DNA of 64,000 nt from JBDTSW01 sp963782605 (lineage in GTDB: Bacteria; Actinomycetota; Thermoleophilia; Solirubrobacterales; 70-9): positions 1 to 64,000 of the forward strand of contig CAWAKK010000003.1 of the NCBI GenBank assembly GCA_963782605.1, written 5' to 3'. The number at the start of each line of letters is the position of its first letter. The first letter of the stretch is position 1. Of the stretch, positions 8,321 through 17,231 are shown in pieces. The notes under the pieces were generated by a model, which saw nothing but the letters and a program-made list of their open reading frames with translations, was not told the origin of the DNA and did not search any database. The position numbers and the translations under genes are program-made.

Positions 8321-9129
8321 ATGGCCACGGTCGACGTGAAGCGGGCGGGCCAGATCGCCCACCGCGAGGCGACCCCGCCGGGTGACCCGGCCGGTGGCTC
8401 CGTCCTCTGTGTCCACGGCTTCCCGGAGAGCTCGCGGATGTGGGAGCCGTTGATGCGCGCGCTCAGCGCAGAGCGGCGGTGCGTCGCGCCTGACCTCTAC
8501 TGCCTCGGGGACTCGGCGGATCCGGGTCCCGCGACGTTCGAGCGAAATCTGAGGACGCTTGGCGAGCTGCACACCGAGCTCGCCCTCGGGCCGGTGGCGC
8601 TGGTCGTCCACGACTGGGGCGGCTTCGTTGGCTTGGCCTGGGCGTGCGAGCACCCGGATCTCATCGATGCGCTCGTGATCAGCAACACGGGCTTCTTCAG
8701 CGACGGGCGCTGGCACGGAATGGCCGAGGCGATGCGCAGCCCGCAGGGCGAGGAGCTCGTCGCGGCGCTCGACCGCGATGGCTTCGCGGCGCTTCTGCGC
8801 GCCGACGGAGCCGGCTTCAGCGATGACGACATCGGCGCCTACTGGGCCGCCTTCGAGACAGGGCGCGCCCGCAAGGCGACGCTCGAGTTCTATCGCTCGA
8901 TGGACTTCTCCAAGCTCGCCCCCTACGACGGCAAGCTCGCCGAGCTCGGCGTCCCCACCCTGCTCTTGTGGGGCGCCGTCGACCAGTTCGCCCCGCTCAG
9001 CGGGCAAAGCGGTTTGAGCGCGAGATCCCCGGCGCAGAGCTCGTCGCCCTCGAGGGCGTCGGTCACTTCGTCTTCGACCAGGAGCCCGAGCGCTGCGTTA
9101 GTGAAGTTTCGGCCTTCCTTCGGCGCTGA
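8321..9129 (+). pseudogene. alpha/beta hydrolase (epoxide hydrolase/dehalogenase type), one frameshift
   Basis: The protein opens with a beta-strand region and the oxyanion loop VHGFPESSRMW, then shows VVHDWGGFVGLAWA, the Asp nucleophile motif HDWGG of epoxide hydrolases and haloalkane or fluoroacetate dehalogenases, and the acid in LWGAVDQFAP. At about 9002, in a G run, the frame changes. The catalytic-His region GVGHFVFDQEPERC and the stop at 9127-9129 are in the next frame. With one base restored the protein would be about 269 residues. As written it lacks the His and would be inactive. Everything else looks sound, so a sequence error is a real alternative to recent inactivation. Confidence 0.75.
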
Positions 9130-9169
9130 GCGCCGATTTCAACCCCCTGAAAGTCGGTTGAGGACCAAG

Positions 9170-9196
9170 CGCCCGGCGGGCTCGTCCCGCCGGGCG
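9170..9196. terminator. bidirectional hairpin between convergent genes
   Basis: CGCCCGGCGGG and CCCGCCGGGCG form a perfect 11-bp stem with a 5-base loop between the hydrolase end (9129) and the DUF4389 end (9216), which face each other. A short TTG run follows rather than a long U tract, so intrinsic strength is uncertain. Confidence 0.6.
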
Positions 9197-9215
9197 TTGC
9201 GTTTGGCGGAGACGC

Positions 9216-9841
9216 TCAGGCGCTGAGTCGGAAGGGTGGATAACGGTCCGTGACGAGCGCGAACGCGTACGCGACCACTCGGTTGTGCCACCGCAGCACC
9301 CCCTCCACGTAGTCGAACAGCCCGCGTGGGTAGCGACCGGTGAAGAGGATCGCGAACCACGCGAAGATCGCAGCGAAAAAGACGCCGATGTGAAGGAAGA
9401 ACAGAACGATGTAGTGCGGGATCGCCAAGAACCACTTGACGAGGGGCATGCCGCGGGAGAGCTCCGTCGCCTCCGGATACAGGTACCGAAGATGAACCGA
9501 CTGCTCCTCGTCCGTGGACGGATAGCGGTCGTCCATCAGGAGGGTGTAGGCGACGATCCGATTGGCGAACTGCTGCAGGTTCAGGTTCCAATCGAACCAC
9601 CAGCGGGGGTACTTGTGCCTGAAGAGCAGAGCAGCAACACCGGGAGGAAGAGCAGGCCGATGCCGCTCACCGCGATCGTGATCGTGGTTCCCTGAGCCGA
9701 CTCCCATGTATCGGAATAGCCGGTGATCGCCGTAAGCACGATCACGATCGGAATCACCGTGAACAGGCGAAAGAAGCTCGTCAGCCGATTGAGCGTGCGA
9801 TCGGGGTAGTCGACGCTGAAGTCGACGGGATAGGTGTCCAT
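9216..9841 (-). pseudogene. DUF4389 membrane protein, one frameshift
   Basis: The ATG at 9841 starts MDTYPVDFSVDYPDRTLNRL, the usual opening of DUF4389 proteins, followed by two hydrophobic segments (LFTVIPIVIVLTAITG and IAVSGIGLLFLPVLLL). Near 9630 the frame shifts and continues as FRHKYPRWWFDWNLNLQQFA, then a second DUF4389 unit with a long membrane segment (IPHYIVLFFLHIGVFFAAIF) and the end FALVTDRYPPFRLSA. Restored, it is about 208 residues, close to the family norm. The family function is unknown; location is the cytoplasmic membrane. The shift is a single indel with no other lesions. Confidence 0.75.
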
Positions 9842-9925
9842 TGGAGCCCTCCGGGTCGCTTGCGGGGGCACTCTAGGCGCCACCGGGGATGGCAAAAGGT
9901 GAACGCCGGCTCCGGACCGCCGCGC

Positions 9926-10918
9926 CTACGCGTCGGCCGCGACGAACTCAAACCGGGTGCCGACGCTGTTTTGGATAAACGCATCGGGGAAGCTTGCGGC
10001 GATCGCCTGGCTGGCGCGCCAGCCGGTGCAGTGGGTGGGGACGAGGTGGTCGGGAGAGAACTCGGCAAGGGCCTGGCAGGTGGGTCCGATGATCGGTTCG
10101 AAGGCCCGGCCGCTCAGGTGAAAGCCGCCGACGACGGCGTGGAACCGGTCCTGGCCGGTGACCTTCCGCACGTACCGAAGGATGTTGACGATGCCGGAAT
10201 GGCCGCAGCCGGTCAGGACGACGAGCCCCTGGCCACGCACATTCGCGATCAGGGCCTGGTCGTCGAGTATCAGCGGATCGGGTCGCCACGCGCCCTCCCG
10301 GTGAGCCTCATGGCCGGGAAAGCCACGCTCGAACTCCGTCGTGCGGTCAACCTCGCCGGTCACCAGCAGTGACCCATCGAGCAGGAACGACGGCTCGCGG
10401 TCCTCGATGATGTCGAAACCGGCTCCCTCGAGAGCGCTCTTGCTCGTGGTCGGCAGCTCAACGGGATCGCGACCTGGGAGCGCGAGACGGCGACGGCTCC
10501 AGAACTCAGGATGGATCAGCACGGGGACGCTCACGCGGCCCAACTCGGCAACCAGCCCGTCCATTCCGGTCGTGTGGTCCCAATGGCCGTGGCTCAGGAC
10601 GACGATGTCGATCTCGCGAGGCGAGAGCTCGAGCCGGCGCATGTTCTCGACCATCCCGCCCGGCGAGCGCCCGGCGTCGAACAGAACCCGGGTCTCCCGG
10701 CCCCCCTTTTCGATCGTCACGAGCGCGGAGAACCCGTGCTCCCCTCGCAGGGCATCATCGGTCTGGCCGCCTTCGATGAACCGCGCGGGAGTCCGCGGTG
10801 CCTTCACCATGGATGGCCGCTTGGCTGGTCCCTGATCAGGGAGAAGCGAATCCGTCACGTTGTCGACCAGGATCGTCACCGTGAACGAGTCGAGAGGCTC
10901 AAGCGGGATCGGTTCCAT
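9926..10918 (-). CDS. metallo-beta-lactamase-fold hydrolase
   Basis: A 330-residue MBL-fold protein. The metal motif is SHGHWDHTTGMDGL, later ligands are in LTGCGHSGIVN and VVGGFHLSG, and the C-terminal PTHCTGW supplies the last His. The order and the GCGHSG box resemble the family annotated as 7,8-dihydropterin-6-methyl-4-aminobenzene phosphate synthase-like enzymes, but the reaction cannot be assigned. About 65 residues precede the first core strand, including a basic linker. No signal peptide. It lies downstream of the GH15 gene's 3' end region on the same strand and may be independent. Confidence 0.85.
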   Translation of the reverse strand: MEPIPLEPLDSFTVTILVDNVTDSLLPDQGPAKRPSMVKAPRTPARFIEGGQTDDALRGEHGFSALVTIEKGGRETRVLFDAGRSPGGMVENMRRLELSPREIDIVVLSHGHWDHTTGMDGLVAELGRVSVPVLIHPEFWSRRRLALPGRDPVELPTTSKSALEGAGFDIIEDREPSFLLDGSLLVTGEVDRTTEFERGFPGHEAHREGAWRPDPLILDDQALIANVRGQGLVVLTGCGHSGIVNILRYVRKVTGQDRFHAVVGGFHLSGRAFEPIIGPTCQALAEFSPDHLVPTHCTGWRASQAIAASFPDAFIQNSVGTRFEFVAADA

Positions 10919-10986
10919 CCGTCCTCCGCGCCGGGTGGTCGGCTTTGACTGTCTATCAACCTACCGCGGTTGGACCCGCGGAGCGC

Positions 10987-13178
10987 TCAGCAATCCGCGC
11001 CCGTATAGCGGCAGGCGACGATCGAAGGCCGTTCGACGGGCTCGCCGGCGTCGATCGACCACGCGAGGCGGACGAACTGGGCGTGCGTCCAGGCGAGCGG
11101 GGTCGCGGAGCGTGTGCCCTCGCCAAGCTCGGCGCCGGGCTCGCCCGTCGGTGGACGGCCGTCCCAGACCTGCTCGGGGAGCATCAAACCATCGTTGGCG
11201 GTGGCCGCGATCGTGTTGAGGTACGGCGCCGCGTCGCCACCGGCGAGGAGCTCGTACTCCGCTCGCTCGCCCGAGAGCAGTGGCCAAAGCCGGCCAAGCG
11301 TCTGACGTTCCGCGGTCTCGAAGATGTTCCAGTCGGCCCCCGTGCGCGTCTCGCCGTAGCCGTCGAAGGTAAAGCGGTGCCAGATCGTGCCGCCCGGGGT
11401 CTGCTCGGCCAGTACCTCGTCGCCGACCTCGAGCGAGTTGAGCACGGTCGGATCGTCCGCGGGCTTGGCGCCGAAGAGGACGAGGCCGAGGAAGCTCTGG
11501 TCAACGATCTCGCGCTCGTCGACCGGGTCGTGGGAAGTTGTCGCCGATCTCATAGGTGCTGCCGTCGTTGGGGTTGGCGTCCTTGGTCACCCGTAGGTAG
11601 TGGGGCGTGGGCTCGTAGAACGGGCTTTGGTCCGTCGCGGTCCAGTCCTCCACGCGGCGCTGCCAGCGGTCGGCGACGCGCTCGTAGGTCGTCGCCCGCC
11701 CGAACGCGCCGTTCTGGCGCGCGATGTCGGCCGCACAGATCAGCCCTGCGATCTCGGTGGCGATCGTGTTGGGCGACCAGCCGTCCTGGTTCTCCCAGCG
11801 CTCCTGCGGGCTCTCGGGCCCGTTGGCAACGACGTAGTTGGCGGCCTTGCGCACGTGCGTCCAGTCCGTGGGACCTGTGCGATCCAGCCACCACGCCAAC
11901 ACGACCGGCAGCGCGACCTCGTCGAGCTGAGTGTTCTCCCAGCGCTTCGTGCCGTCGACCTCGGTGTTCTGCCACCACGAGCCGTCGGGCTTCTGCACGC
12001 GCCAGAGGTATTCGAGCGCACGGATGGGCGCTTCGTCGTCGCCGGCGGCTTTCTGCGCGGTCGCGACGTGGTAGAGGTCGCGCGGCCAGACGAGGTGGTA
12101 GGGACCCGAATCCTCGGTGGCCTCGAGTGTCAGCGTGCCCCAGACCCAGGGCATCGACGGTGACGCGACCGAGGCGCCGCGATAGGTCTTGTCCTCGGAG
12201 GCCTCCAGCACCATCAGCGACTGGTGATAGAGGCTGCGAAGGCCGGCGTCGCCGGCGACGCTCGCAGGGGGATCGGAGAGCGAGTCAACGTACGAGCGCC
12301 ATCCAGAGGCGTAGCGCCGGGCGGTGCTCGGGAACGCCGGCTTGAGCGCGCCGAGGGCGCTCGCCCGCGCCTCTGGCCCGTTCGCCCCGAAGCCGATCGC
12401 GAGAGTCATCTTGCGGCTGCTCACCGAGGCCCGTGAGCCGCGTCAGTGCCGCCTGAACGACGTTGCCCGGCCTGCGCGCGTCGAACTCGCCATCCAGGTC
12501 GTAGTCGTCGCTGAGATCCGACCACGGGTCGCTGGCCGAGCCCTGGTAGCCGCTGGTCGTCGATCGCAGCCCGGGTTTGGCGGCGATCTGGCTCGCGACC
12601 GTGTCGTCGACGGCGAGCAGGCGGGAACCGAGGCTGCGACCCCGGTCGTCGTTGCCGTCGTCACCCGGGGCCGGGTCGGCTAGCAGGTAGAGGCGCAGCG
12701 GCTCGCCTGTGAGCGACTCGAAGCGCACGTCGGCGAGGACGGTGTCGCGTCTCGGGTCTGCGATCCACGTCTTCTCGAGGCGCCAGCGCTCGGTCGAGGT
12801 CACCTGCTGGAACGCGAGCGACCCCGGCAGCGGCACCACGCGGGTCTCGACGCCCGCGTCGGTCTCGCGGTCGATGAAGCTGCTGCCGTCGGTAACCGCG
12901 AACTCGAGGTCACGCAGGCTCGGCGTACCGAGGTCGGGGTAGTAGACCTCCGTCAGCTCGGCGGCGCGCAGCGTGAACCACACACGGCTTTGGAGGTCAT
13001 GGGCCGTCCCGAAGCCGTGCTTGTCTGCGGGCGCCCACGTGTGCGCCTCTCCAGGGGCGCCGGGTGCCTGTGGCTTGGCATGGGCGAGCGCCGGGAGGAC
13101 GGAAGCGACCACAAGGACCGCCAGCAGTGAGCGTCGCAGGACGTCTCCGCGAAACCCCCGCCTCGCTTGCATTTGCAT
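10987..13178 (-). pseudogene. GH15 glucoamylase/glucodextranase, secreted, two frameshifts
   Basis: The protein starts with a signal peptide (basic residues, LLAVLVVASVLPALAHA) and an N-terminal beta-sandwich typical of bacterial glucoamylases (GTAHDLQSRVWFTLR, EVYYPDLGTPSLRDLEF). A frame change near 12425 leads into the (alpha/alpha)6 barrel: YHLVWPRDLYHVATAQ, WQNTEVDGTKRWENTQLDE and GWSPNTIATEIAGLICAADI. A second change near 11545 leads to HDPVDEREIVDQSFLGLVLF and the C-terminus. Restored length is about 730 residues, normal for the family. The enzyme would release glucose from starch-type or dextran-type glucans outside the cell. Both breaks are single indels without stop codons inside domains; decay or sequence error cannot be separated here. 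Confidence 0.8.
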
Positions 13179-13286
13179 CTCGCCTCCCGCGGCATCAGGG
13201 ATGCTCGCCGCGCCGTGGGCATACCCCGCGTCGAGGCGAGGGAAACCAGGCGTCGGGTCGCGACGGCTACCGGCGGCTTGATCGGC

Positions 13287-13895
13287 TCACTCGTAGCGGA
13301 GCCGATAGAAGGTCGGATCGGCCCTTCTCACGTATCCCGGCGCGCCATAGGCGTCCATCGGCTCCTCATCGACGATGGTCCACCCGGGGAACGAGGCCTC
13401 GATGTCCTCTCGGCTCGCGCCGCGGGGAAGCATTCCCCTGCGCCCGGGCGCCCAGGCCATGAGCAGCAGGGTGGCGCCCGGAGCGGCCACGGCGCTCGCC
13501 TGGCGACCCTCCTCCACGCGCTGTTCATCGCTGAGCGCATCGTGAAAGCAGCCGAAGTCGACCAGGAAGCGAAAACCGGTGCCGACGTCGGCGCTCTCAA
13601 GCGCCGTCACGTCGCCCTCGATCAGCCGCACCTCCACCCCGGCCTCCTGCGCTCGCTCGCGCGCTCGGCGCACCGCCTTCGGCACCGAGTCCACGCCGGT
13701 GACGTCCCACCCGCGGGCCGCCAGCTTGACCGACCAGATACCGCTGCCGCAGCCGAGGTCGAGTGCCTTCCCGTACGGCGGCTCGGCACCTTCCTCCTCG
13801 CGATCGAAGAGCAAAGAGATCTGCCCGGCGAGGTCTTCCATCCCCTCCCAGGGGGTGAAGCCGACGGCGTAGAGCAGCCTGTAAGCAAGGCTCAT
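13287..13895 (-). CDS. class I SAM-dependent methyltransferase (paralogue)
   Basis: A 202-residue Rossmann methyltransferase with motif I ALDLGCGSGIWSVKLAARGW, VTGVDSVPKAVRRAR and LIEGDVTALESADVG. It shares the FDREEEG-EPPYGKALDLGCG block and the C-terminal FYRLR with the gene at 7581-8207. The ORF ends at Glu-Tyr-rich RLRYE. The GCGMGATACTGSG motif stands about 76 bases upstream on the same strand, as it does before its paralogue. Substrate unknown. Confidence 0.85.
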   Translation of the reverse strand: MSLAYRLLYAVGFTPWEGMEDLAGQISLLFDREEEGAEPPYGKALDLGCGSGIWSVKLAARGWDVTGVDSVPKAVRRARERAQEAGVEVRLIEGDVTALESADVGTGFRFLVDFGCFHDALSDEQRVEEGRQASAVAAPGATLLLMAWAPGRRGMLPRGASREDIEASFPGWTIVDEEPMDAYGAPGYVRRADPTFYRLRYE

Positions 13896-13970
13896 TGGGT
13901 CCTCGCTAGAACGTGATGGGTGCTGAGAGCGACCCCGGCACGGGCGGAACTCGTTCCTGTTACGACAGCC

Positions 13971-13983
13971 CGCAGTATCGCGC
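13971..13983 (-). promoter_or_regulatory. third copy of GCGMGATACTGSG motif
   Basis: On the minus strand GCGCGATACTGCG lies upstream of the methyltransferase starting at 13895. It overlaps the start of the 55-bp direct repeat. Confidence 0.35.
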
Positions 13984-14031
13984 CAGCAGCGTTCGGGTTC
14001 TGTGAGCTACGGCACCCACGGCTCGACCGGC
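13977..14031. repeat. 55-bp direct repeat, copy 1
   Basis: A 55-base block is repeated without mismatch at 14084-14138, giving a period of 107 bases. The copies lie between the methyltransferase start and the VOC gene end, in non-coding DNA. No coding sense or stem-loop stands out. Confidence 0.85.
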
Positions 14032-14083
14032 CGGCGTAGAAGGTGGTGTGACAGCGGCGCGGCAGGGGACGTCCGCTCAGCAG

Positions 14084-14138
14084 ATCGCGCCAGCAGCGTT
14101 CGGGTTCTGTGAGCTACGGCACCCACGGCTCGACCGGC
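14084..14138. repeat. 55-bp direct repeat, copy 2
   Basis: Identical to 13977-14031 over 55 bases; flanks differ. The copy ends 12 bases before the VOC gene stop codon. The spacer between copies (52 bases) is unrelated. Confidence 0.85.
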
Positions 14139-14150
14139 GCCGTCGGAGGG

Positions 14151-14543
14151 CTACCCGCCGCTGCCGTACGGGCGCGTGATGACCTCGAGGTTGTGGTCGT
14201 CAGGGTCAGCGAAATACATGCCGCGCCCGCCGTCATCGCGATTGACCTCGCCCGGCTGCTTGTGGAATGGATCTGCGTAGTACGTGATCTCGGCGGTCTG
14301 AATGCGCGCCAGGATTGAGTCGAACTCCTCCTCGGAGACCAAGAACGCGTAGTGCTGCGAGCGGCGCCGCTCGGGATCGGCGTCCATGAAGTAGAGCTTG
14401 ACCGCGTTGCTCGTCTCAACCGGCAAGAACGGCCCGTACTGCTCACCCACCTCGAGGTCGAGGATCCGGGCGAGAAACTCGGCCGAGGCCCTCTTGTCCT
14501 GGACGGCGATGATCGTGTGGTCGAACTCGATCAGGATCGTGAC
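14151..14543 (-). CDS. VOC-family (glyoxalase/dioxygenase fold) protein, start unclear
   Basis: A single VOC domain of about 130 residues. The N-terminal strand and helix read EFDHTIIAVQDKRASAEFL, followed by VETSNAVKLYFMDAD and the C-terminal GMYFADPDDHNLEVITRPYG. The family pattern requires a start near 14543, where the codon in frame is GTC. The first ordinary start in frame is a GTG at 14450, which would delete the first beta-alpha unit. Either the start codon has mutated from GTG, the sequence has an error, or an upstream ATG at about 14582 was joined by a lost base. Metal ligands would be in DHT and the final Glu. Confidence 0.65.
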   Translation of the reverse strand, partial: VTILIEFDHTIIAVQDKRASAEFLARILDLEVGEQYGPFLPVETSNAVKLYFMDADPERRRSQHYAFLVSEEEFDSILARIQTAEITYYADPFHKQPGEVNRDDGGRGMYFADPDDHNLEVITRPYGSGG

Positions 14544-14641
14544 CTCTCGTCGGTGCCGTACCCGAGTGCCCGCGGACTCATGCCACCGCCTCGCCGCCCT
14601 TCGTTATGGTCGTCGAGGGAGCGGTCGGCGAAAGGAGGGCG

Positions 14642-15079
14642 ATGACATTCGATGAGGTCCGCGACCTGTTCGTCCAGCACCTGGTCTATGCGGGTGTTGA
14701 CGGTGAGAAGTCGCACGAGATCTACCACGACGACGCCGTCTTGGAGTTCCCCCAATCTGGCGAGCGGTTTCGCGGCAAGGCCAACATGCGCGGCTTCCGG
14801 GACAAGTACCCCGCGACTCGGCTCGACTTCGAGCCCCGCGAGATCCGTGGCAGCGGTGATTTCTGGATGGGTGAGGGCCGGCTCCTCTACGACGGCGAGA
14901 ATCCGGTCAACTACGTCTGGATCGTTGAGCTTCGAGACAAGCTCGTTCAGCGCGAGACGATCTACTTCGCCGAGCCCTTCCCCGCACCGGACTGGCGGGA
15001 GCCGTGGGCAGAGAAGGGCGGCAGCTGGGAGGTGGTGGGCGACCTCCCCGCCCACATCCTCGTTGGAGGCGGGGACTGA
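14642..15079 (+). CDS. SnoaL-like / NTF2-fold protein
   Basis: A 145-residue NTF2-like protein. The start MTFDEVRDLFVQHLVYAG is preceded by AAAGGAGG, a near-perfect ribosome site, which decides against the in-frame start 36 bases upstream. The core SHEIYHDDAVLEFPQSGERFRG followed by NMRGFRDKYPATRLDFEPR matches the nuclear-transport-factor-2/SnoaL pattern, and RETIYFAEPFPAPDWREPW forms the C-terminal strand. A free-standing gene, divergent from the VOC gene. Substrate unknown. Confidence 0.8.
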   Translation: MTFDEVRDLFVQHLVYAGVDGEKSHEIYHDDAVLEFPQSGERFRGKANMRGFRDKYPATRLDFEPREIRGSGDFWMGEGRLLYDGENPVNYVWIVELRDKLVQRETIYFAEPFPAPDWREPWAEKGGSWEVVGDLPAHILVGGGD

Positions 15080-15110
15080 AGCCATAGCGGGCCGACGTCG
15101 CGTCGTGGGC

Positions 15111-16265
15111 ATGGGTGACTCGCCGCTCCAGCCTGCGGATGCCTCGCGGTACGAGCTCGATTCGCGCTGGCCCGAGAACGCCCACGGCCTCCTGGACCGG
15201 CTGGAGCAGCAGGGAATACGACGAACCCACCTCGAGGAGGCGCTGGCCGAACCTCGATTCCGGGCGGCTCCCCTCATGCCCGGGCCTCCCCTGCATGGGC
15301 TCGACGTCGAAGCGCAGCTCGGCTTCGAATGGACCGCGCATGACGCTCGCGATGAGGACTGGTTCCCACAGGGAGTTACGTCCAGCGCCCTCGCCGGCCC
15401 GGACGGGCGCTGGGAGGGGCAGGCGATCCTCCTGGTGAGCTGGTACTCCAAGCACGGGCTGGGAGCACGCGTGAGCATCGCGGCCCTCGAGGACGGCGAG
15501 GTCCGCGCGTACGAGCACCTCCTGCTCGTGGAGCCGAAGCTGGCGTGGCTTGGCAACCGAGTGTCGCTTTACCCGGTCGGCGTTCACGCGGGCGGGATCG
15601 AATGGTGCGGTCCCTACCTCTACGTCGCTGACACGATCCGGGGACTGCGAGCCTTCGACATGCGCGAGGTGCTGGAGGTCTTCTCTCCCACCGGGGGGCT
15701 GAAGGCGCCCCTCGCGGGACGATTGGCCGAATCGGGGTGCCGTTGGGCGGTTCCCCAGGTGGGGACCTACGCGCTCCCACTCCTCGGCATGCTCGCCGGT
15801 CCGCGCTTTTCGTTCCTTGGGACGAGTCACGCTGCTGAGGCCGGGGGGCGCTCCGCGTCGGCGCTTCTGAGCGGCGAGTACCGCTCGGGACGCGGCGGTG
15901 CGCGGCTCGTGGAATGGCCTCTGGCGCGCGACGGTTCGGGCCGCCTTGCCGGCGACGCCTCGGGCGCCGTTCGTGCCGAGCGTGCATGGACAACCCAGCG
16001 AACCAACCTGCAGGGCGTGCTCGCGCTCGGCGATCGGGTGCTCCTCGCGTCGAGCGCGGGTCAACGGCCGGGCAGGCTCTCGGCCCACCACCCATCCGGA
16101 GGCGGCACGGGGTTCGAACGCCCTTGGGCAGTCGGGCCCGAAGATCTCGCCTATCTGCCCGACCGAGGAATCGTGCTCTCGGCGACGGAGCACCCACAAG
16201 GGCCAGACTGCGAGAGCTGCGGCCGCGCGGTGTTCGGCGTCTCCGTGGGCGACCTGGCCGACTGA
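15111..16265 (+). CDS. conserved hypothetical protein, propeller-like repeats
   Basis: A 384-residue protein with several strand-rich blocks: DWFPQGVTSSALAGPDGRW, AILLVSWYSKHGLGARVS, GVHAGGIEWCGPYLYVADT and a late NLQGVLALGDRVLLAS. The VHAGGI-W-YLYVADT-GL-FD pattern is known in hypothetical and secreted proteins of other actinobacteria and suggests a beta-propeller. No signal peptide is visible. ATG at 15111 is taken as start; GTG at 15105 is an alternative. A CESCG pair near the C-terminus could form a disulfide. Function not assigned. Confidence 0.65.
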   Translation: MGDSPLQPADASRYELDSRWPENAHGLLDRLEQQGIRRTHLEEALAEPRFRAAPLMPGPPLHGLDVEAQLGFEWTAHDARDEDWFPQGVTSSALAGPDGRWEGQAILLVSWYSKHGLGARVSIAALEDGEVRAYEHLLLVEPKLAWLGNRVSLYPVGVHAGGIEWCGPYLYVADTIRGLRAFDMREVLEVFSPTGGLKAPLAGRLAESGCRWAVPQVGTYALPLLGMLAGPRFSFLGTSHAAEAGGRSASALLSGEYRSGRGGARLVEWPLARDGSGRLAGDASGAVRAERAWTTQRTNLQGVLALGDRVLLASSAGQRPGRLSAHHPSGGGTGFERPWAVGPEDLAYLPDRGIVLSATEHPQGPDCESCGRAVFGVSVGDLAD

Positions 16266-16266
16266 G

Positions 16267-17187
16267 CTACCGCGGCGCCCGCGCCGTCACGGCCCAGGTG
16301 GAGGCGGGCGCGACCACGGCACCGCCTTCGACGACGTAGTCCGCGAGGACCTGCCGCAGGTCCTCGGCGATCTTCGGCCTGATCTCGTCGACGCGATGAC
16401 CCCACATGCGCAGGACCTCCGCGGCCGGGCCCAGCGCCATGTTGAACGCGACCGCCTGCTCGAGATCGTCACCGATCCTGTACGGCAGGTCCTGACGGGC
16501 GAGCCGGACGTCCACGTACCCCGCGTGTTTCAGCACGTCGGAGACCGTGTCGGCGTTCGCCATCGAAAACGGGCCCGGCCCGCACGTGGGCACCTCTGAC
16601 TCCTCGGGCTCCTCGAGATACTTCTCGACGACAAGCTCGGCCCGGTGCATGCACTCGTTGTCGAGCTTGCGGCGCCACACGACCATGTTGAGGGGCGCAC
16701 CCGGGGCCAGCGCCTCGCGCACATTCCGAAGGGCTGCCACCGGATTCGCGAAGAACATCGTTCCCATCTGCGAAAAGGCGTAATCGAAGGTGGCGTCGAA
16801 TCTCGTCGCCTCGACATCGCACGTCGCGAAGGTGACGTTCTCCAACCCAGCCTTGGCGGCCTCGGCGTTCGCCGTTTGGATCATCCGCTCGGCCACGTCG
16901 ACCCCGTGCGCGTGACCCGCGGCGCCGACCAGCTCCCCGAGGCGGATCGTTGTCTCGCCGAGTCCGCAGCCGATGTCGAGCACGCGGTCCCCCTCTTTGG
17001 GAGGGGTGGTCGCGAGTGCCGCTTCGCCGTGCTCCCGTAGCCCATCGGCCACGACGTCGCGGTATTCGATCCAGACCTCGTAGAGGGGGCCGTTCCAGGC
17101 CTCCGTCGCCTCGACGTTGTTCTCGACCACCCGGATAGCGTCAGCCACGAGCTCTGAGTCTACGCTCGTGCATTTTCCGCTTGACAT
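16267..17187 (-). CDS. SAM-dependent methyltransferase
   Basis: A 306-residue protein of the UbiE/COQ5-like group. Motif I is RVLDIGCGLGETTIRL, the acidic strand-2 residue is in AHGVDVAERMI, and FDYAFSQMGTMFFANPVAAL and VREALAPGAPLNMVVWRR form motifs II-III. The C-terminal ~110 residues form a cap seen in methyltransferases acting on lipids or polyketides. Its 3' end is convergent with, and one base from, the preceding plus-strand gene. Substrate not determinable. Confidence 0.85.
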   Translation of the reverse strand: MSSGKCTSVDSELVADAIRVVENNVEATEAWNGPLYEVWIEYRDVVADGLREHGEAALATTPPKEGDRVLDIGCGLGETTIRLGELVGAAGHAHGVDVAERMIQTANAEAAKAGLENVTFATCDVEATRFDATFDYAFSQMGTMFFANPVAALRNVREALAPGAPLNMVVWRRKLDNECMHRAELVVEKYLEEPEESEVPTCGPGPFSMANADTVSDVLKHAGYVDVRLARQDLPYRIGDDLEQAVAFNMALGPAAEVLRMWGHRVDEIRPKIAEDLRQVLADYVVEGGAVVAPASTWAVTARAPR

Positions 17188-17231
17188 CGCTGTCTACACG
17201 TGCCGTGGTCATTCTTGACCATGCGCTCAGG

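Noticed and set aside
10945..12345. 466-codon plus-strand open frame
   Set aside because: Antisense to the GH15 gene, whose domains are clear despite frameshifts.
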